Source: Sphingobacterium sp. LZ7M1
GTDB taxonomy: Bacteria > Bacteroidota > Bacteroidia > Sphingobacteriales > Sphingobacteriaceae
NCBI RefSeq assembly: GCF_024296865.1
Contig: NZ_CP101134.1
Coordinates: 124,001 to 188,000, forward strand
Length of the DNA stretch: 64,000 bases
Reading direction: 5' to 3'
A program made the translations under genes and the position numbers. Positions 16,673 to 25,447 of this stretch are shown piece by piece (the first letter of the stretch is position 1; each line of letters opens with the position of its first letter). Below the pieces are notes generated by a model, which saw only the letters and a list, made by a program, of their open reading frames with translations, searched no databases and was not told where the DNA came from.

Positions 16673-19600
16673 TTAGAAAGTTAAGTTAATACCTGTTGTG
16701 AAAATCCTTGGTTGTGGATAACTTCCATAGTCATAACCGTAAATTAAACCTGTGTTTGCTCCGCCGTGGCTAGAACTAACCTCTGGGTCATATCCTCTGT
16801 ATTTGGTAAATACGTAGGCATTCTGAACCGTTACGTAGAAACGTAATCTCTTCATCTTGATGCGTTCCGCAATCTCGTTAGGAAGGGAATAACCTAAGGT
16901 GATATTTCTGATCCTGAAGAAAGAGCCATCTTCTACAAATCGTGAGGAAACCGCTCCATTGTCTAAGCTTCCCGGTGCTGGTCTTGGAACATCCGTGATG
17001 TCTCCCGGTTCGCGCCATCTGTCTACAAAATCAACAAACTGGTTAGAACTCGGGTTGAAGCCCTCTAGACCCGATGCCAAGTTGTAGTTGAAGATATCAT
17101 TGCCATAAGAGAATTGACCTAAAATGCTCAAGTCAAAATTCTTGTACTCAAAGTTATTGCTGATACCACCAAAGAACTGTGGATTCGGATCACCGATCAT
17201 CACATGGTCTTCATAATTTGTAGGTGCTACTGCTTCACCATTCTTGCCTAGGTAATCGATCATACCTGTTTCTGGATTAACACCCAAAGCTTTCCAGCCA
17301 TAGAAAACACCTAATGGCATTCCTGGAACAGCTCTGTTCAGATCACCTACACCACCGCGCATTTCAGTCAGTCCTTCTGGCAAAGCCAAAACTTTATTTC
17401 TATTGAAAGTCATGTTCAGGGATGTGCTCCATTTGAATTCGCCCACTAAGTTTTTGCTGCTTAATTCAAATTCGAAACCTTTGTTTTCAATATCTCCAGA
17501 GTTGGTGAAACGGTTGATAAATCCTGAACTGGTCAAGATCGGTAGACCGATCAACAGATCCGTGGTCTTCTTGTAGTAGTAATCTGCCAATAAGGAAATC
17601 CTATCATTGAAGAAACCAGCATCTACACCCACGTTCCATTGTCTTGTGGTTTCCCATTTCAAACCCTTGTCACCAAGTACGTTTGGAATAAAACCGGCTT
17701 GGCCCATGTAGTTGTTTCCGCTTGAGTATAATGAACGGCTGGCATAGTTACCGATGTTCTGGTTACCGGTGATACCCCAGCTGGCTCTCAATTTCAAGTC
17801 GCTGAACGTGCTGTTGTCTTTCAGGAAGTCTTCCTCAGAAATCCTCCAAGCTGCAGCCATGGATGGGAAAACTGCCCAACGGTTGTCAGAACCGAAGCGT
17901 GATGAACCGTCCATACGAACATTCGCATTGACAATATATTTGTCTTTGTACACATAAGATGCTCTTGCAAAACCTGATGCAATGGCCCATTCTTCTGGAT
18001 ATGCATTGGCTCCGGTGATCACACCCCCTGCAGTTACATAAGGGATATCATTGTTCGGGAATCCGGTCCTTTGTGCATGGGTAAATTCTAAACGAGAACC
18101 TTGAACCGAGAAACCTCCCAATGCATTGATATAATGGTCTCCCATGGTCTTGTCAAAGGTCAAGGTCGTCTCATTGATCCATAATTGGTCACGCGTACTT
18201 CTGCTTGCTCCTATACCACCCTGACTGGCATATGAACGCAAACCAGTTGGGGGCATAAAGAAAGTCTCATCAATAAAGCTTAAATCTGTACCAAAACTGG
18301 TCTTCAACAATAATTCAGGGATGATGTTATATTCTGCACTGGCATTTGCCAAGATGCGGTAAGTCTGTGCCTTATTTGTTGGCAATTCAAGCATGGCAAC
18401 TGGGTTCTCCCTGGTCAACCTGACTTGGTCATAGTAATAATTGCCATTCTCACCATATACCGGAATATTCGGTGGAGAGAAGATCCCCGATTTGGTCGAT
18501 CCTTCTTTCGAATTCTCTTCCTGTACACGATGGTTTGTCGCTCTGGTCAAATTGATCGAGGTCGCGAATCTTAACTTGTCACTGTGTTGGTGATTTAAGT
18601 TCAAGCGCCCACTTAAGCGGTCAAAATCTGAAGAAAGCAATACACCGCCTTGTTTCATGTAACCAACCGAAGTATAATATTGTGTCTTATCGCTTCCACC
18701 ACTTGCTGCAAGCTCGTAGTTCCTGGTTGGAGAAGTCCTGAAAATTGCATTTTGCCAATCGGTATTGATACCTGGGTTAGCAAAGATTTGATCAGGGATA
18801 GGCTTTGACGGATCTTGCTCTTGCAAGATTCTATAATAGTCTTTCATGTAATCTTGGTACTGTGCCGTATTCATGAAGTCATAATATCTTTCTTTCGGAA
18901 CTTGGGAGAAACCTTCATACATGTTGAATGTAAACTGGCTCTGTCCAGCAAGTCCTTTTTTCGTAGTGATCAATACCACACCATTAGCCGCTCTGGAACC
19001 GTAGATGGATGAAGAGGCCGCATCTTTCAGGACCTCAATGGATTGAACATCCGAAGGGTTGATGGATGACAGCACATTGATCCCTTGGGTACCACCACCG
19101 AAATCAAACGTGGAACCACCTGTAAAGTTGGTCGTACTGTTCACGGGGATTCCATCTACCACATATAGTGGATCAGAACTGGCATTGATGGAGGTTGTAC
19201 CACGAACACGGATACTGATACCACCACCTGGTGAACCCGATTTTTGGGTAACCTGTACACCACCGGCTTTACCTTGGATGGCCTGGGTTACACTAGGCAA
19301 TACCTCATCTTCGATTTCATTGGCACCGATACTGGATACCGCCGTTGGTAGGGTTGCTCTTTTCATCGTTCCATAACCTACAGCAACCACCTGAACGGAT
19401 TCAATCGTATTGGTTTCTGTCGCCATCACAACTTGGATATCCTTTCGGTTTCCCACAGTCTGGGTAATGGTCTTGTAGCCTACGGACGAAAAACGGATCC
19501 TACTTTTTGCATCGGCAGCGATCTGGAATTTACCATTTTCATCGGTACTGGCACTTAGATCCGTTCCGACTACTTTCACGGTAATTCCCGGAAGAGGGCC

Positions 19601-20161
19601 TGATGGGCCGCTAACTGTACCTGTGATCACATTTTGACCAGTAGGTGCTGCAACAGCCGCATCGGTCTGTGCGGTACTGTCTGTCGCAACTGCCGTCTGT
19701 GTACTGTCGGTCTGTACTTGGGTACTGTCCGTTTGGGTTGCCGAACTATCGGTTTGTTCTGTGCCTTCTGTTTCAGCAGCTTCCGTTTCTGGAGTTGCAA
19801 CCAGCATCTTCACGTCCAACTGTTTTTGGTTGTTGACATGAACTTCCTGTGTGGCAAATCCCGATTTTAAAAAGACCAACATCCCATTTGGGTTGGCCGC
19901 GATTTTGTATTCGCCATTTTCATTGGATAGCACACTGTTTGTTGTCCCCTGCTCTGTTACCACTACGCCCTCAATGGCTGTTCCAGTGGAGTCAGTAATC
20001 TTACCAATGATATCTAAGGAATCAATGGAAGGATGGTGGGGATTGATTTTAAAGTTTGTTTCTAGTTTGTGATTCTTTTCTGTGGCGCTTGCCCGTCCTT
20101 GATGGCAAAAGAGCATGAGAGCACATGCTAAGAAAAGCGAACGGTAAAGGATTTGCATCAT
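16673..20161 (-). CDS. SusC/RagA-family TonB-dependent transporter with duplicated N-terminal domain
   Basis: A 1162-residue outer-membrane transporter. A signal peptide (1-26) is followed by a first carboxypeptidase-regulatory-like domain (about 50-115, IIGKITDSTGTAIEGVVV), a linker of about 55 residues rich in Thr, Asp, Ser and Gln (TDSTQ repeats), and a second such domain (about 175-250, VITGTVSGPSGPLPGITVKV). Then come the plug (VQVVAVGYGTMKRATLPTAV, with the SusC motif IRVRGTTSINASSDPLYVVDG) and the barrel, ending YPQPRIFTTGINLTF. One such domain is usual; two with a linker is unusual. It is followed by its susD partner. Confidence 0.95.
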   Translation of the reverse strand: MMQILYRSLFLACALMLFCHQGRASATEKNHKLETNFKINPHHPSIDSLDIIGKITDSTGTAIEGVVVTEQGTTNSVLSNENGEYKIAANPNGMLVFLKSGFATQEVHVNNQKQLDVKMLVATPETEAAETEGTEQTDSSATQTDSTQVQTDSTQTAVATDSTAQTDAAVAAPTGQNVITGTVSGPSGPLPGITVKVVGTDLSASTDENGKFQIAADAKSRIRFSSVGYKTITQTVGNRKDIQVVMATETNTIESVQVVAVGYGTMKRATLPTAVSSIGANEIEDEVLPSVTQAIQGKAGGVQVTQKSGSPGGGISIRVRGTTSINASSDPLYVVDGIPVNSTTNFTGGSTFDFGGGTQGINVLSSINPSDVQSIEVLKDAASSSIYGSRAANGVVLITTKKGLAGQSQFTFNMYEGFSQVPKERYYDFMNTAQYQDYMKDYYRILQEQDPSKPIPDQIFANPGINTDWQNAIFRTSPTRNYELAASGGSDKTQYYTSVGYMKQGGVLLSSDFDRLSGRLNLNHQHSDKLRFATSINLTRATNHRVQEENSKEGSTKSGIFSPPNIPVYGENGNYYYDQVRLTRENPVAMLELPTNKAQTYRILANASAEYNIIPELLLKTSFGTDLSFIDETFFMPPTGLRSYASQGGIGASRSTRDQLWINETTLTFDKTMGDHYINALGGFSVQGSRLEFTHAQRTGFPNNDIPYVTAGGVITGANAYPEEWAIASGFARASYVYKDKYIVNANVRMDGSSRFGSDNRWAVFPSMAAAWRISEEDFLKDNSTFSDLKLRASWGITGNQNIGNYASRSLYSSGNNYMGQAGFIPNVLGDKGLKWETTRQWNVGVDAGFFNDRISLLADYYYKKTTDLLIGLPILTSSGFINRFTNSGDIENKGFEFELSSKNLVGEFKWSTSLNMTFNRNKVLALPEGLTEMRGGVGDLNRAVPGMPLGVFYGWKALGVNPETGMIDYLGKNGEAVAPTNYEDHVMIGDPNPQFFGGISNNFEYKNFDLSILGQFSYGNDIFNYNLASGLEGFNPSSNQFVDFVDRWREPGDITDVPRPAPGSLDNGAVSSRFVEDGSFFRIRNITLGYSLPNEIAERIKMKRLRFYVTVQNAYVFTKYRGYDPEVSSSHGGANTGLIYGYDYGSYPQPRIFTTGINLTF

Positions 20162-20213
20162 ATGTTAATTATTTATCAGGGTAATTTTCTTAATAGAATT
20201 CCGCTCAAAAGTT

Positions 20214-20263
20214 GGTTATCAAAACTTGTTGCGAGAACAAGGATTAGTGCTTTATTGATAACC
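20214..20263. repeat. Nested inverted repeat in the susC upstream region
   Basis: GGTTATCAA (20214-20222) and TTGATAACC (20255-20263) are perfect 9-bp inverted arms. Inside them CTTGTT (20225-20230) and AACAAG (20236-20241) form a second stem. The block lies 52-102 bases upstream of the susC start on the minus strand, so it could fold in the leader RNA or act as an operator. Confidence 0.45.
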
Positions 20264-20692
20264 ATTATATCAAGTTTGTTACATTGATACGTAATACTTA
20301 AACGCCAACAAACCTTTTTTGTTGTTAAAAAATGTGAAATAATTAAAATAACAACAATTTAAGACAAAAGATACTTTTATTAAATACTTAATAATTAAGC
20401 TAAAATGGATAGAATTCCGGCTAGAAACGGCATCCAATAATTCACTTAAAAGCTGTATTTTTCTGTGAAAACTTTTTCGGGATTAAAGAAAAATGGAGTG
20501 AGTTTGGGGAAGATTCTTCGAGAATGGTTTTACCCATATTCGAGCCATATTGCTAAAATTCGGAATGTGTCTCGAATAAGGTCCAATTCAGATCAACAAC
20601 TTATTTAGGGATTTACTTGGATTAAAAATTGGTCATTTTTATTGCCAAAGATTTCATGCTTGAATAAATTTCCTTGACCGGATCAATATACA

Positions 20693-20729
20693 TAAAAAAA
20701 ACAGCAGCAGCTTGGGGCTACTACTGTTT
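20693..20729 (-). terminator. Terminator of the TIM-barrel gene
   Basis: On the minus strand AAACAGTAGTAGC pairs with GCTGCTGCTGTTT (two G-U pairs) around a 5-base loop and is followed by a run of T. It lies just after the stop of the leftward gene at 20753. Confidence 0.8.
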
Positions 20730-20752
20730 CAGATCTTATATTTTATAGGCGA

Positions 20753-21805
20753 TTAAATACCTAATATTTCTCTATTGAAGTTTTCATCAGCTCCAGTTGC
20801 TGCGAAATCGTCGAATGCTTTATCGGTAACTTTGATAATATGGTTCTTGATAAATTCTGCACCTTCTGTTGCACCATCAACCGAATTTTTCAAGGCACAT
20901 TCCCATTCCATTACTGCCCATCCATCAAAATCATAAGCAGCCAGTTTACTAAAGATTCCCTTGAAGTCCACCTGTCCATCTCCTAATGAACGGAACCTTC
21001 CTGCGCGTTCTACCCAGCCTGAGTAACCGCCATAAACACCTTGTTTACCCGTTGGGTTAAACTCCGCATCTTTAACATGGAACATCTTGATACGCTCATG
21101 GTAATGATCGATATAGCTTAAATAATCCATGCCCTGTAATAATAGATGGGATGGATCGTATAGTAAGCAAGCTCTTGGGTGATTGTTTGCCGCTTCTAGA
21201 AAGCGCTCATAACTTACCCCATCATGTAGGTCTTCACCGGGATGGATTTCGTAACAAACATCCACGCCATTTTTGTCGAATTCATCCAAAATTGGAAGCC
21301 ATCTTTTTGCTAATTCCTTGAAGCCTGTTTCGACTGCACCGGCAGGACGTTGAGGCCAAGGATAGACCATATGCCATAACAAGGCTCCACTGAATGTCGC
21401 ATGGGCATTAAGGCCCAGGTTAGCTGAAGCTTTGGCCGCTAACTTCAATTGGTCGATAGCCCATTCGGTTCTGGCCTTAGGGTTATTTCTATATTTTTCA
21501 GGAGCGAATCCATCAAAAAGTTTATCATAGGCAGGGTGAACCGCCACTAATTGACCTTGAAGGTGGGTAGATAACTCTGTAATCTCAACCCCTTGTTCTT
21601 TAAGTTTTCCCTTGATTTCATCTGCATAGGTTTTGCTTTCCGCAACTTTCTGCACATCAAAGAAGTTTGGTTCATTAGTCGGGATCTGTACACCTTTAAA
21701 ACCCAATGAGCTCGCCCATTTACTAATGGTTTCTAAATTATTGTACGGTGCTTCATCGGCTATAAATTGGGCTAGGAAAATGCCCGGTCCTTTTAATGTT
21801 TTCAT
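20753..21805 (-). CDS. Sugar phosphate isomerase/epimerase-like TIM-barrel protein
   Basis: A 350-residue protein of the xylose-isomerase-like TIM-barrel superfamily (AP-endonuclease-2 fold). Typical elements are SLGFKGVQIPT, ITELSTHLQGQLVAVHP, NGVDVCYEIHPGEDLHDG, CLLYDPSHLLLQGMDYL, IKMFHVKDAEFNPTG and FDGWAVMEWEC. The Glu, Asp, His and Glu positions in these strands match the metal-binding residues of the family. There is no signal peptide, so it is cytosolic. Its stop is followed by a terminator. The AraC regulator upstream is on the same strand 65 bases away. The exact substrate, perhaps a sugar or inositol derivative, is not determined. Confidence 0.85.
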   Translation of the reverse strand: MKTLKGPGIFLAQFIADEAPYNNLETISKWASSLGFKGVQIPTNEPNFFDVQKVAESKTYADEIKGKLKEQGVEITELSTHLQGQLVAVHPAYDKLFDGFAPEKYRNNPKARTEWAIDQLKLAAKASANLGLNAHATFSGALLWHMVYPWPQRPAGAVETGFKELAKRWLPILDEFDKNGVDVCYEIHPGEDLHDGVSYERFLEAANNHPRACLLYDPSHLLLQGMDYLSYIDHYHERIKMFHVKDAEFNPTGKQGVYGGYSGWVERAGRFRSLGDGQVDFKGIFSKLAAYDFDGWAVMEWECALKNSVDGATEGAEFIKNHIIKVTDKAFDDFAATGADENFNREILGI

Positions 21806-21870
21806 AAAAAAATAGTTTGACTAAATATAACAATTCAATCCGTTATATAGTGTATTTGAAACACTAAATT

Positions 21871-22656
21871 CTATTTCAGTAACAAATCATTTGCAAAATC
21901 TGTAGGTCTTTTGCCCGTCGTCTGGAGAAAGGTGTTGGAAAAGGAAGCGATGCTTTTATAGCCTACGGCATAACTTATTTCGCTGATGCTCCTTTCTCTG
22001 GCAAGGATTAATTCAATGGAACGGATGATGCGGGCGGTCTTGACAAATTGCAAGAATGAGGTATGTAGATGCTGCTCAAACAATCGGCTCAAGCTCCGTA
22101 CACCGAGATTGAATTTTTTCGCAACGACTTCCAATCGCAGATCGGTATGGAGCATATTGCTGATATAGGAAAGTATGGGCTTGAGTTGATGTTGATTGGA
22201 TGTTGGCAAGGATAAACTGAACCGCATGGGACTCAATTGAGGAAGTAGCTGAACCATGGAATGAAGAAAGTTGTGTTGTTCCTCTCCTTTGTTGAAAACC
22301 GAAGTTCCGCAGAATTTTAGGCTTTCAATAATCAAGGGATGTGCTGGGAAAATCCCGATTTCCTGATGGAAAGGTTTGAGCTGTTTCTTACTTAATGGGA
22401 TATAAAGGTTCCGGACCAGTACATGTTGTTCACGCTGATGGCTAAATTTGTGCTCCAAATGTGGAGGTATCCATACATAGTGATAGGAAGGAATAAAATA
22501 AGCCTTTTCTCTTGTATGCAAATAGGTTAGACCACCCTCCAAAAGGGTAAGCTGGGCTTTGGCGTGAGAATGGAAATCGAAATGTTCGGGTTTCATCTGA
22601 AAGGTCAAGACCTGCTGATCCTCTGTACTTACCCATTTTAAGAAATCCTTTTCCAT
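21871..22656 (-). CDS. AraC-family transcriptional regulator with N-terminal cupin
   Basis: A 261-residue regulator. The N-terminal cupin is visible in FDFHSHAKAQLTLLEGGLTYLHT and YVWIPPHLEHKF. The C-terminal AraC domain contains LRLEVVAKKFNLGVRSLSRLFEQH and SISEISYAVGYKSIASFSNTFLQTTGKRPTDF. It is divergent from the MFS gene starting at 22756 (about 100 bases between) and upstream of the TIM-barrel gene. Control of the MFS exporter is likely, because divergent cupin-AraC/MFS pairs are common. Confidence 0.9.
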   Translation of the reverse strand: MEKDFLKWVSTEDQQVLTFQMKPEHFDFHSHAKAQLTLLEGGLTYLHTREKAYFIPSYHYVWIPPHLEHKFSHQREQHVLVRNLYIPLSKKQLKPFHQEIGIFPAHPLIIESLKFCGTSVFNKGEEQHNFLHSMVQLLPQLSPMRFSLSLPTSNQHQLKPILSYISNMLHTDLRLEVVAKKFNLGVRSLSRLFEQHLHTSFLQFVKTARIIRSIELILARERSISEISYAVGYKSIASFSNTFLQTTGKRPTDFANDLLLK

Positions 22657-22755
22657 AGTAAGGTCAAAGATAGAAAGGTTTGGCTAGAAAAATATAATTT
22701 ATGTCCCATTATATAAAAAACAGCTAGTGTTAATTGTGGACCTTTGTGCCTCAAT

Positions 22756-23943
22756 ATGAATACGAATAAAATTTGGACGAGGGATTTTATATTATCCTGT
22801 TTAGGCTGTTTCTTTCTTTTTGTAAACTTCTATATGCTGTTATCATCCATGCCATTGGCGATCAAGCAGCATATGGGCGGTACTGCTCGAGACATGAGTT
22901 TGGTTGTTTCCGTTTATCTGTTGGGGATTGTATTGTTACGTCCGTTTTCCGGGGTGATTTCAGATCGAATCGGATCTAAAAAGATTTCCGTTATTACCCT
23001 GTTTTTATTTGTGGTCTGTTCATTTATGTATCTTGGGATTCATGCCATAGTACCATTGCTGCTTGTTCGGATGATACACGGGGTTTTCCATTCGCTTGCC
23101 ACAACGGCACATGCCGCCATGGCCATCACTATGGTTCCCAATAGCAGAAAGGGCGAGGGAGTTGGCTATTATGGCTTGGCGATGAGCCTCTCCATGGTGC
23201 TTGGGCCAGCTTTGGGACTGTATATCTTAAATTCATTTGGCTTCGAGGTCTTGATCCTTGTGGCGTCAATCTTCTCGGTCATAAGTTGGCTATTGACCTT
23301 GTTCATAAAAAATCCAGAAACAGTTAAACACGCAGTACCTGCCAAAGTTGGAAAGCAGAAATTCAGTTTTTCAAACTTTATTGAAATGAAGGCCGTCCCG
23401 GTCTGCATTTCAGCGATGTTGTTTGCTTTCTCATATTCCTCCATTATCTCCTTTATGGCGGTTTATACGACCGAGTTAGGCATGCCGATAGCGGCTATGT
23501 ATTATTTTATCACCTTCGCTATCAGCATCATGGTAACCCGCCCCATCATAGGGAAGTTATTGGATTCCAAGGGACCTAGTTATTTGATCATACCTTCATT
23601 GATCATATTTGCCCTTGGCCTGATGATCATGGGATCAGCTACTTCCATGTTCCAGATCTTACTTTCCGGTGTGATTCTAGGGGTAGCTTACGGTGCGATA
23701 TTCCCAAGTTTCCAGACCATCACCATCAAATTAAGTCCTGTGGACAAAGCCGGTTCGGCTACAGCAACCTTCTTTCTGTTTTATGACAGTGGATTTGGTT
23801 TGGGAGCCTTTGCTCTGGCCGTCGTGGCATCCTATTTTGGCTATGCAAAAATGTATATGATCGTAAGCGGGTTGATCCTCTTGACCTTGCTTTTATATTA
23901 TCTATTATATCATCGAAAACAACAGACCTCAATAGCGAATTAA
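22756..23943 (+). CDS. Major facilitator superfamily transporter
   Basis: A 395-residue membrane protein with about 12 helices. The motif between helices 2 and 3 (RPFSGVISDRIGSKK) matches the MFS loop signature G-x-x-x-D-R-x-G-x-(K/R)-(K/R). Helix 4-5 shows RMIHGVFHSLATTAHAAMA and GYYGLAMSLSMVLGPALG, typical of drug or sugar efflux members. The ATG at 22756 is preferred over a TTG at 22744. It is divergent from the AraC gene and ends in a clean terminator. The substrate is unknown. Confidence 0.9.
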   Translation: MNTNKIWTRDFILSCLGCFFLFVNFYMLLSSMPLAIKQHMGGTARDMSLVVSVYLLGIVLLRPFSGVISDRIGSKKISVITLFLFVVCSFMYLGIHAIVPLLLVRMIHGVFHSLATTAHAAMAITMVPNSRKGEGVGYYGLAMSLSMVLGPALGLYILNSFGFEVLILVASIFSVISWLLTLFIKNPETVKHAVPAKVGKQKFSFSNFIEMKAVPVCISAMLFAFSYSSIISFMAVYTTELGMPIAAMYYFITFAISIMVTRPIIGKLLDSKGPSYLIIPSLIIFALGLMIMGSATSMFQILLSGVILGVAYGAIFPSFQTITIKLSPVDKAGSATATFFLFYDSGFGLGAFALAVVASYFGYAKMYMIVSGLILLTLLLYYLLYHRKQQTSIAN

Positions 23944-23963
23944 TTAATTCAATAGCGATGGAT

Positions 23964-24000
23964 ACACCTTTGATAATATTTTTCAAAGGTGTTTTTTTTA
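23964..24000 (+). terminator. Terminator after the MFS gene
   Basis: ACACCTTTGA (23964-23973) and TCAAAGGTGT (23983-23992) form a perfect 10-bp stem followed by eight T. Confidence 0.93.
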
Positions 24001-24162
24001 TCCAATTTTCAGCCTTAACTCTTGGTTATGAGCATAAAATCGATAGAATGTTATTCTATTACAAAGGCTTCATTCATTTTCTTAACAGTTCTTGGCATAA
24101 TGATTGGAAGTATGCCCGAGGAGTAAATTGAAAATTTATATAGAAACTATTTTACAAGCATT

Positions 24163-24573
24163 ATGAAAAAGTTAATGATTTTGGGGTTAATGGCAATAGG
24201 ATTGGCTTCTTGTAGCAAGGAGACGTTAAACTATGCTGAACGTGATACTGCATTGAATTTACTTCGTGCAAACAAGTGGTTTTCTGTAGTGGAAACGACC
24301 AAAGAAGAGGGTAAAGAACCAGAGGTAGATACCTTGGTAGGTGACGATGAAACACAATACATCGAATTCAGGGCAAACAACAACGCATACATTATGCTGA
24401 AGGATGCAAATTTTGCTCCTGCAATTCCCTATTCAATGCCAGAAAAGAAAACGTTAATTTTTGATGGGGTAACTTATCAAATCCAAGAGAGCTTGATTGG
24501 TTCAATCAAGAAATTCACTGGTGTTAATGTAACTGGTACAACAACTAGAACAATAGTATTTACGAGACGTTAG
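24163..24573 (+). CDS. Small hypothetical lipoprotein
   Basis: A 136-residue lipoprotein. The signal MKKLMILGLMAIGLASC gives Cys17 as lipidation site. The mature part is short and acidic, with no recognisable domain. It may be lipocalin-like by its length and alternating strands (FSVVETTKEE, TQYIEFRANNNAYIML, TLIFDGVTYQI), but this is only a guess. It is a lone gene ended by a hairpin, next to the non-coding repeat mosaic. Confidence 0.65.
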   Translation: MKKLMILGLMAIGLASCSKETLNYAERDTALNLLRANKWFSVVETTKEEGKEPEVDTLVGDDETQYIEFRANNNAYIMLKDANFAPAIPYSMPEKKTLIFDGVTYQIQESLIGSIKKFTGVNVTGTTTRTIVFTRR

Positions 24574-24595
24574 GTTAAACTTAATTTTGAGAACT

Positions 24596-24626
24596 GGCAC
24601 ATGCGTTTTACGGGTGTGCCTTTTTT
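24596..24626 (+). terminator. Terminator after the small lipoprotein gene
   Basis: GGCACA (24596-24601) and TGTGCC (24615-24620) form a 6-bp stem with a 13-base loop, followed by six T. Confidence 0.75.
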
Positions 24627-24639
24627 GTTTTTAGGGCTA

Positions 24640-25440
24640 GCCAAATGGTTTTCTTCGTTACTTTTGAAGCCCAAAAGTAACCAAAAGGCTTCGGCTCATT
24701 TAAGATGGCTTTTCGCACCATCCATCACACATGAAAAGAATGCCTTGATGTCGAGGATGCCGTTCTTCAAAATTCTCCCTTTTGATGGGAGAATTTCTTG
24801 AAAGCATCCAAGGCCAAACCCATCGCACAGGGCAACGGCATTCTTTCCATTTTTCCGCCATTGGAAATGAGCCGGGGGCAAAGAGCTTCCTTCGGAAGGT
24901 GAAATGTTTGTAGAAAACCCCTAGCGGGGTGGAATATTTTTCTATACCCTTTTTGTGTCACCCTGAGGGCTCCCCGAAGGGTCTCGAAACTATCCAAACT
25001 TCATTTGAAATAGTTTTCTCATCTTACGATTTCGAAATGACGGCGATCCTAAAAAAATAAAAATAGATTCTTCGTTTCACTCTGAATCCCTCCTTAGCGC
25101 ATTTTTATTCTGAACGATCAGTGAGGAATCTGTACGGTTCTCCTCCTCTAGATCTTGTCATTCTTAACCGAAGGTTAAGAAACCGTACGCCAATACTATC
25201 CGTAATATTTAAATTGATTAGGTCTGTAATATTCCGAGACCCTTCCTTCGTCAGAGTAACACAGAAAGGGACATTTTTTTGCGCTGTACAACCTCCAGAG
25301 GGGGTGGCTTTTTCAAATCTTGGTCCATCCTCTTATCCTTTGCATCTTGGTTCATTCCATGATCTTGGTCCATCCTCTCATCCCGTACCCTGAGCGAAGC
25401 CGATGGGCATCCTGGTTCAAAACCCGTTGAAAGAGCGGCT
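24640..25440. repeat. Non-coding mosaic of inverted and interspersed repeats
   Basis: About 800 bases with short ORFs on both strands but no protein-like one. Visible units are GTTACTTTTG/CAAAAGTAAC (24657-24681), GGGAGAATT hairpins around 24772-24795, CACCCTGAGGGCTC...GAAGGGTCTC at 24958-24986 with an inverted relative GAGACCCTTCCTTCG near 25231-25245, a CTGAACGATCAGTGAGGAATCT element near 25110-25131, TTTCGAAATGACGG near 25030, and a hairpin-prone CCCTGAGCGAAGCCGATGGG near 25388-25407. This pattern resembles the degenerate intergenic repeats scattered in many Bacteroidota genomes. No transposase is present. Confidence 0.6.
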
Positions 25441-25447
25441 GCGGTTC

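Larger units (their letters stand above)
20162..20752. other. Intergenic region upstream of susC
   Basis: About 590 bases without a credible gene. It holds the susC leader side (20162-20400) with the nested inverted repeat at 20214-20263, an AT-rich stretch without clear signals (20400-20690), and the terminator of the leftward TIM-barrel gene at 20693-20729. I saw no RNA gene and no clear promoter box. Confidence 0.6.

Noticed and set aside
25121-25393. Rightward frame of 90 codons in the repeat mosaic
   Set aside because: Made of the repeat words with an ordinary-protein-unlike composition and no leader or family match.
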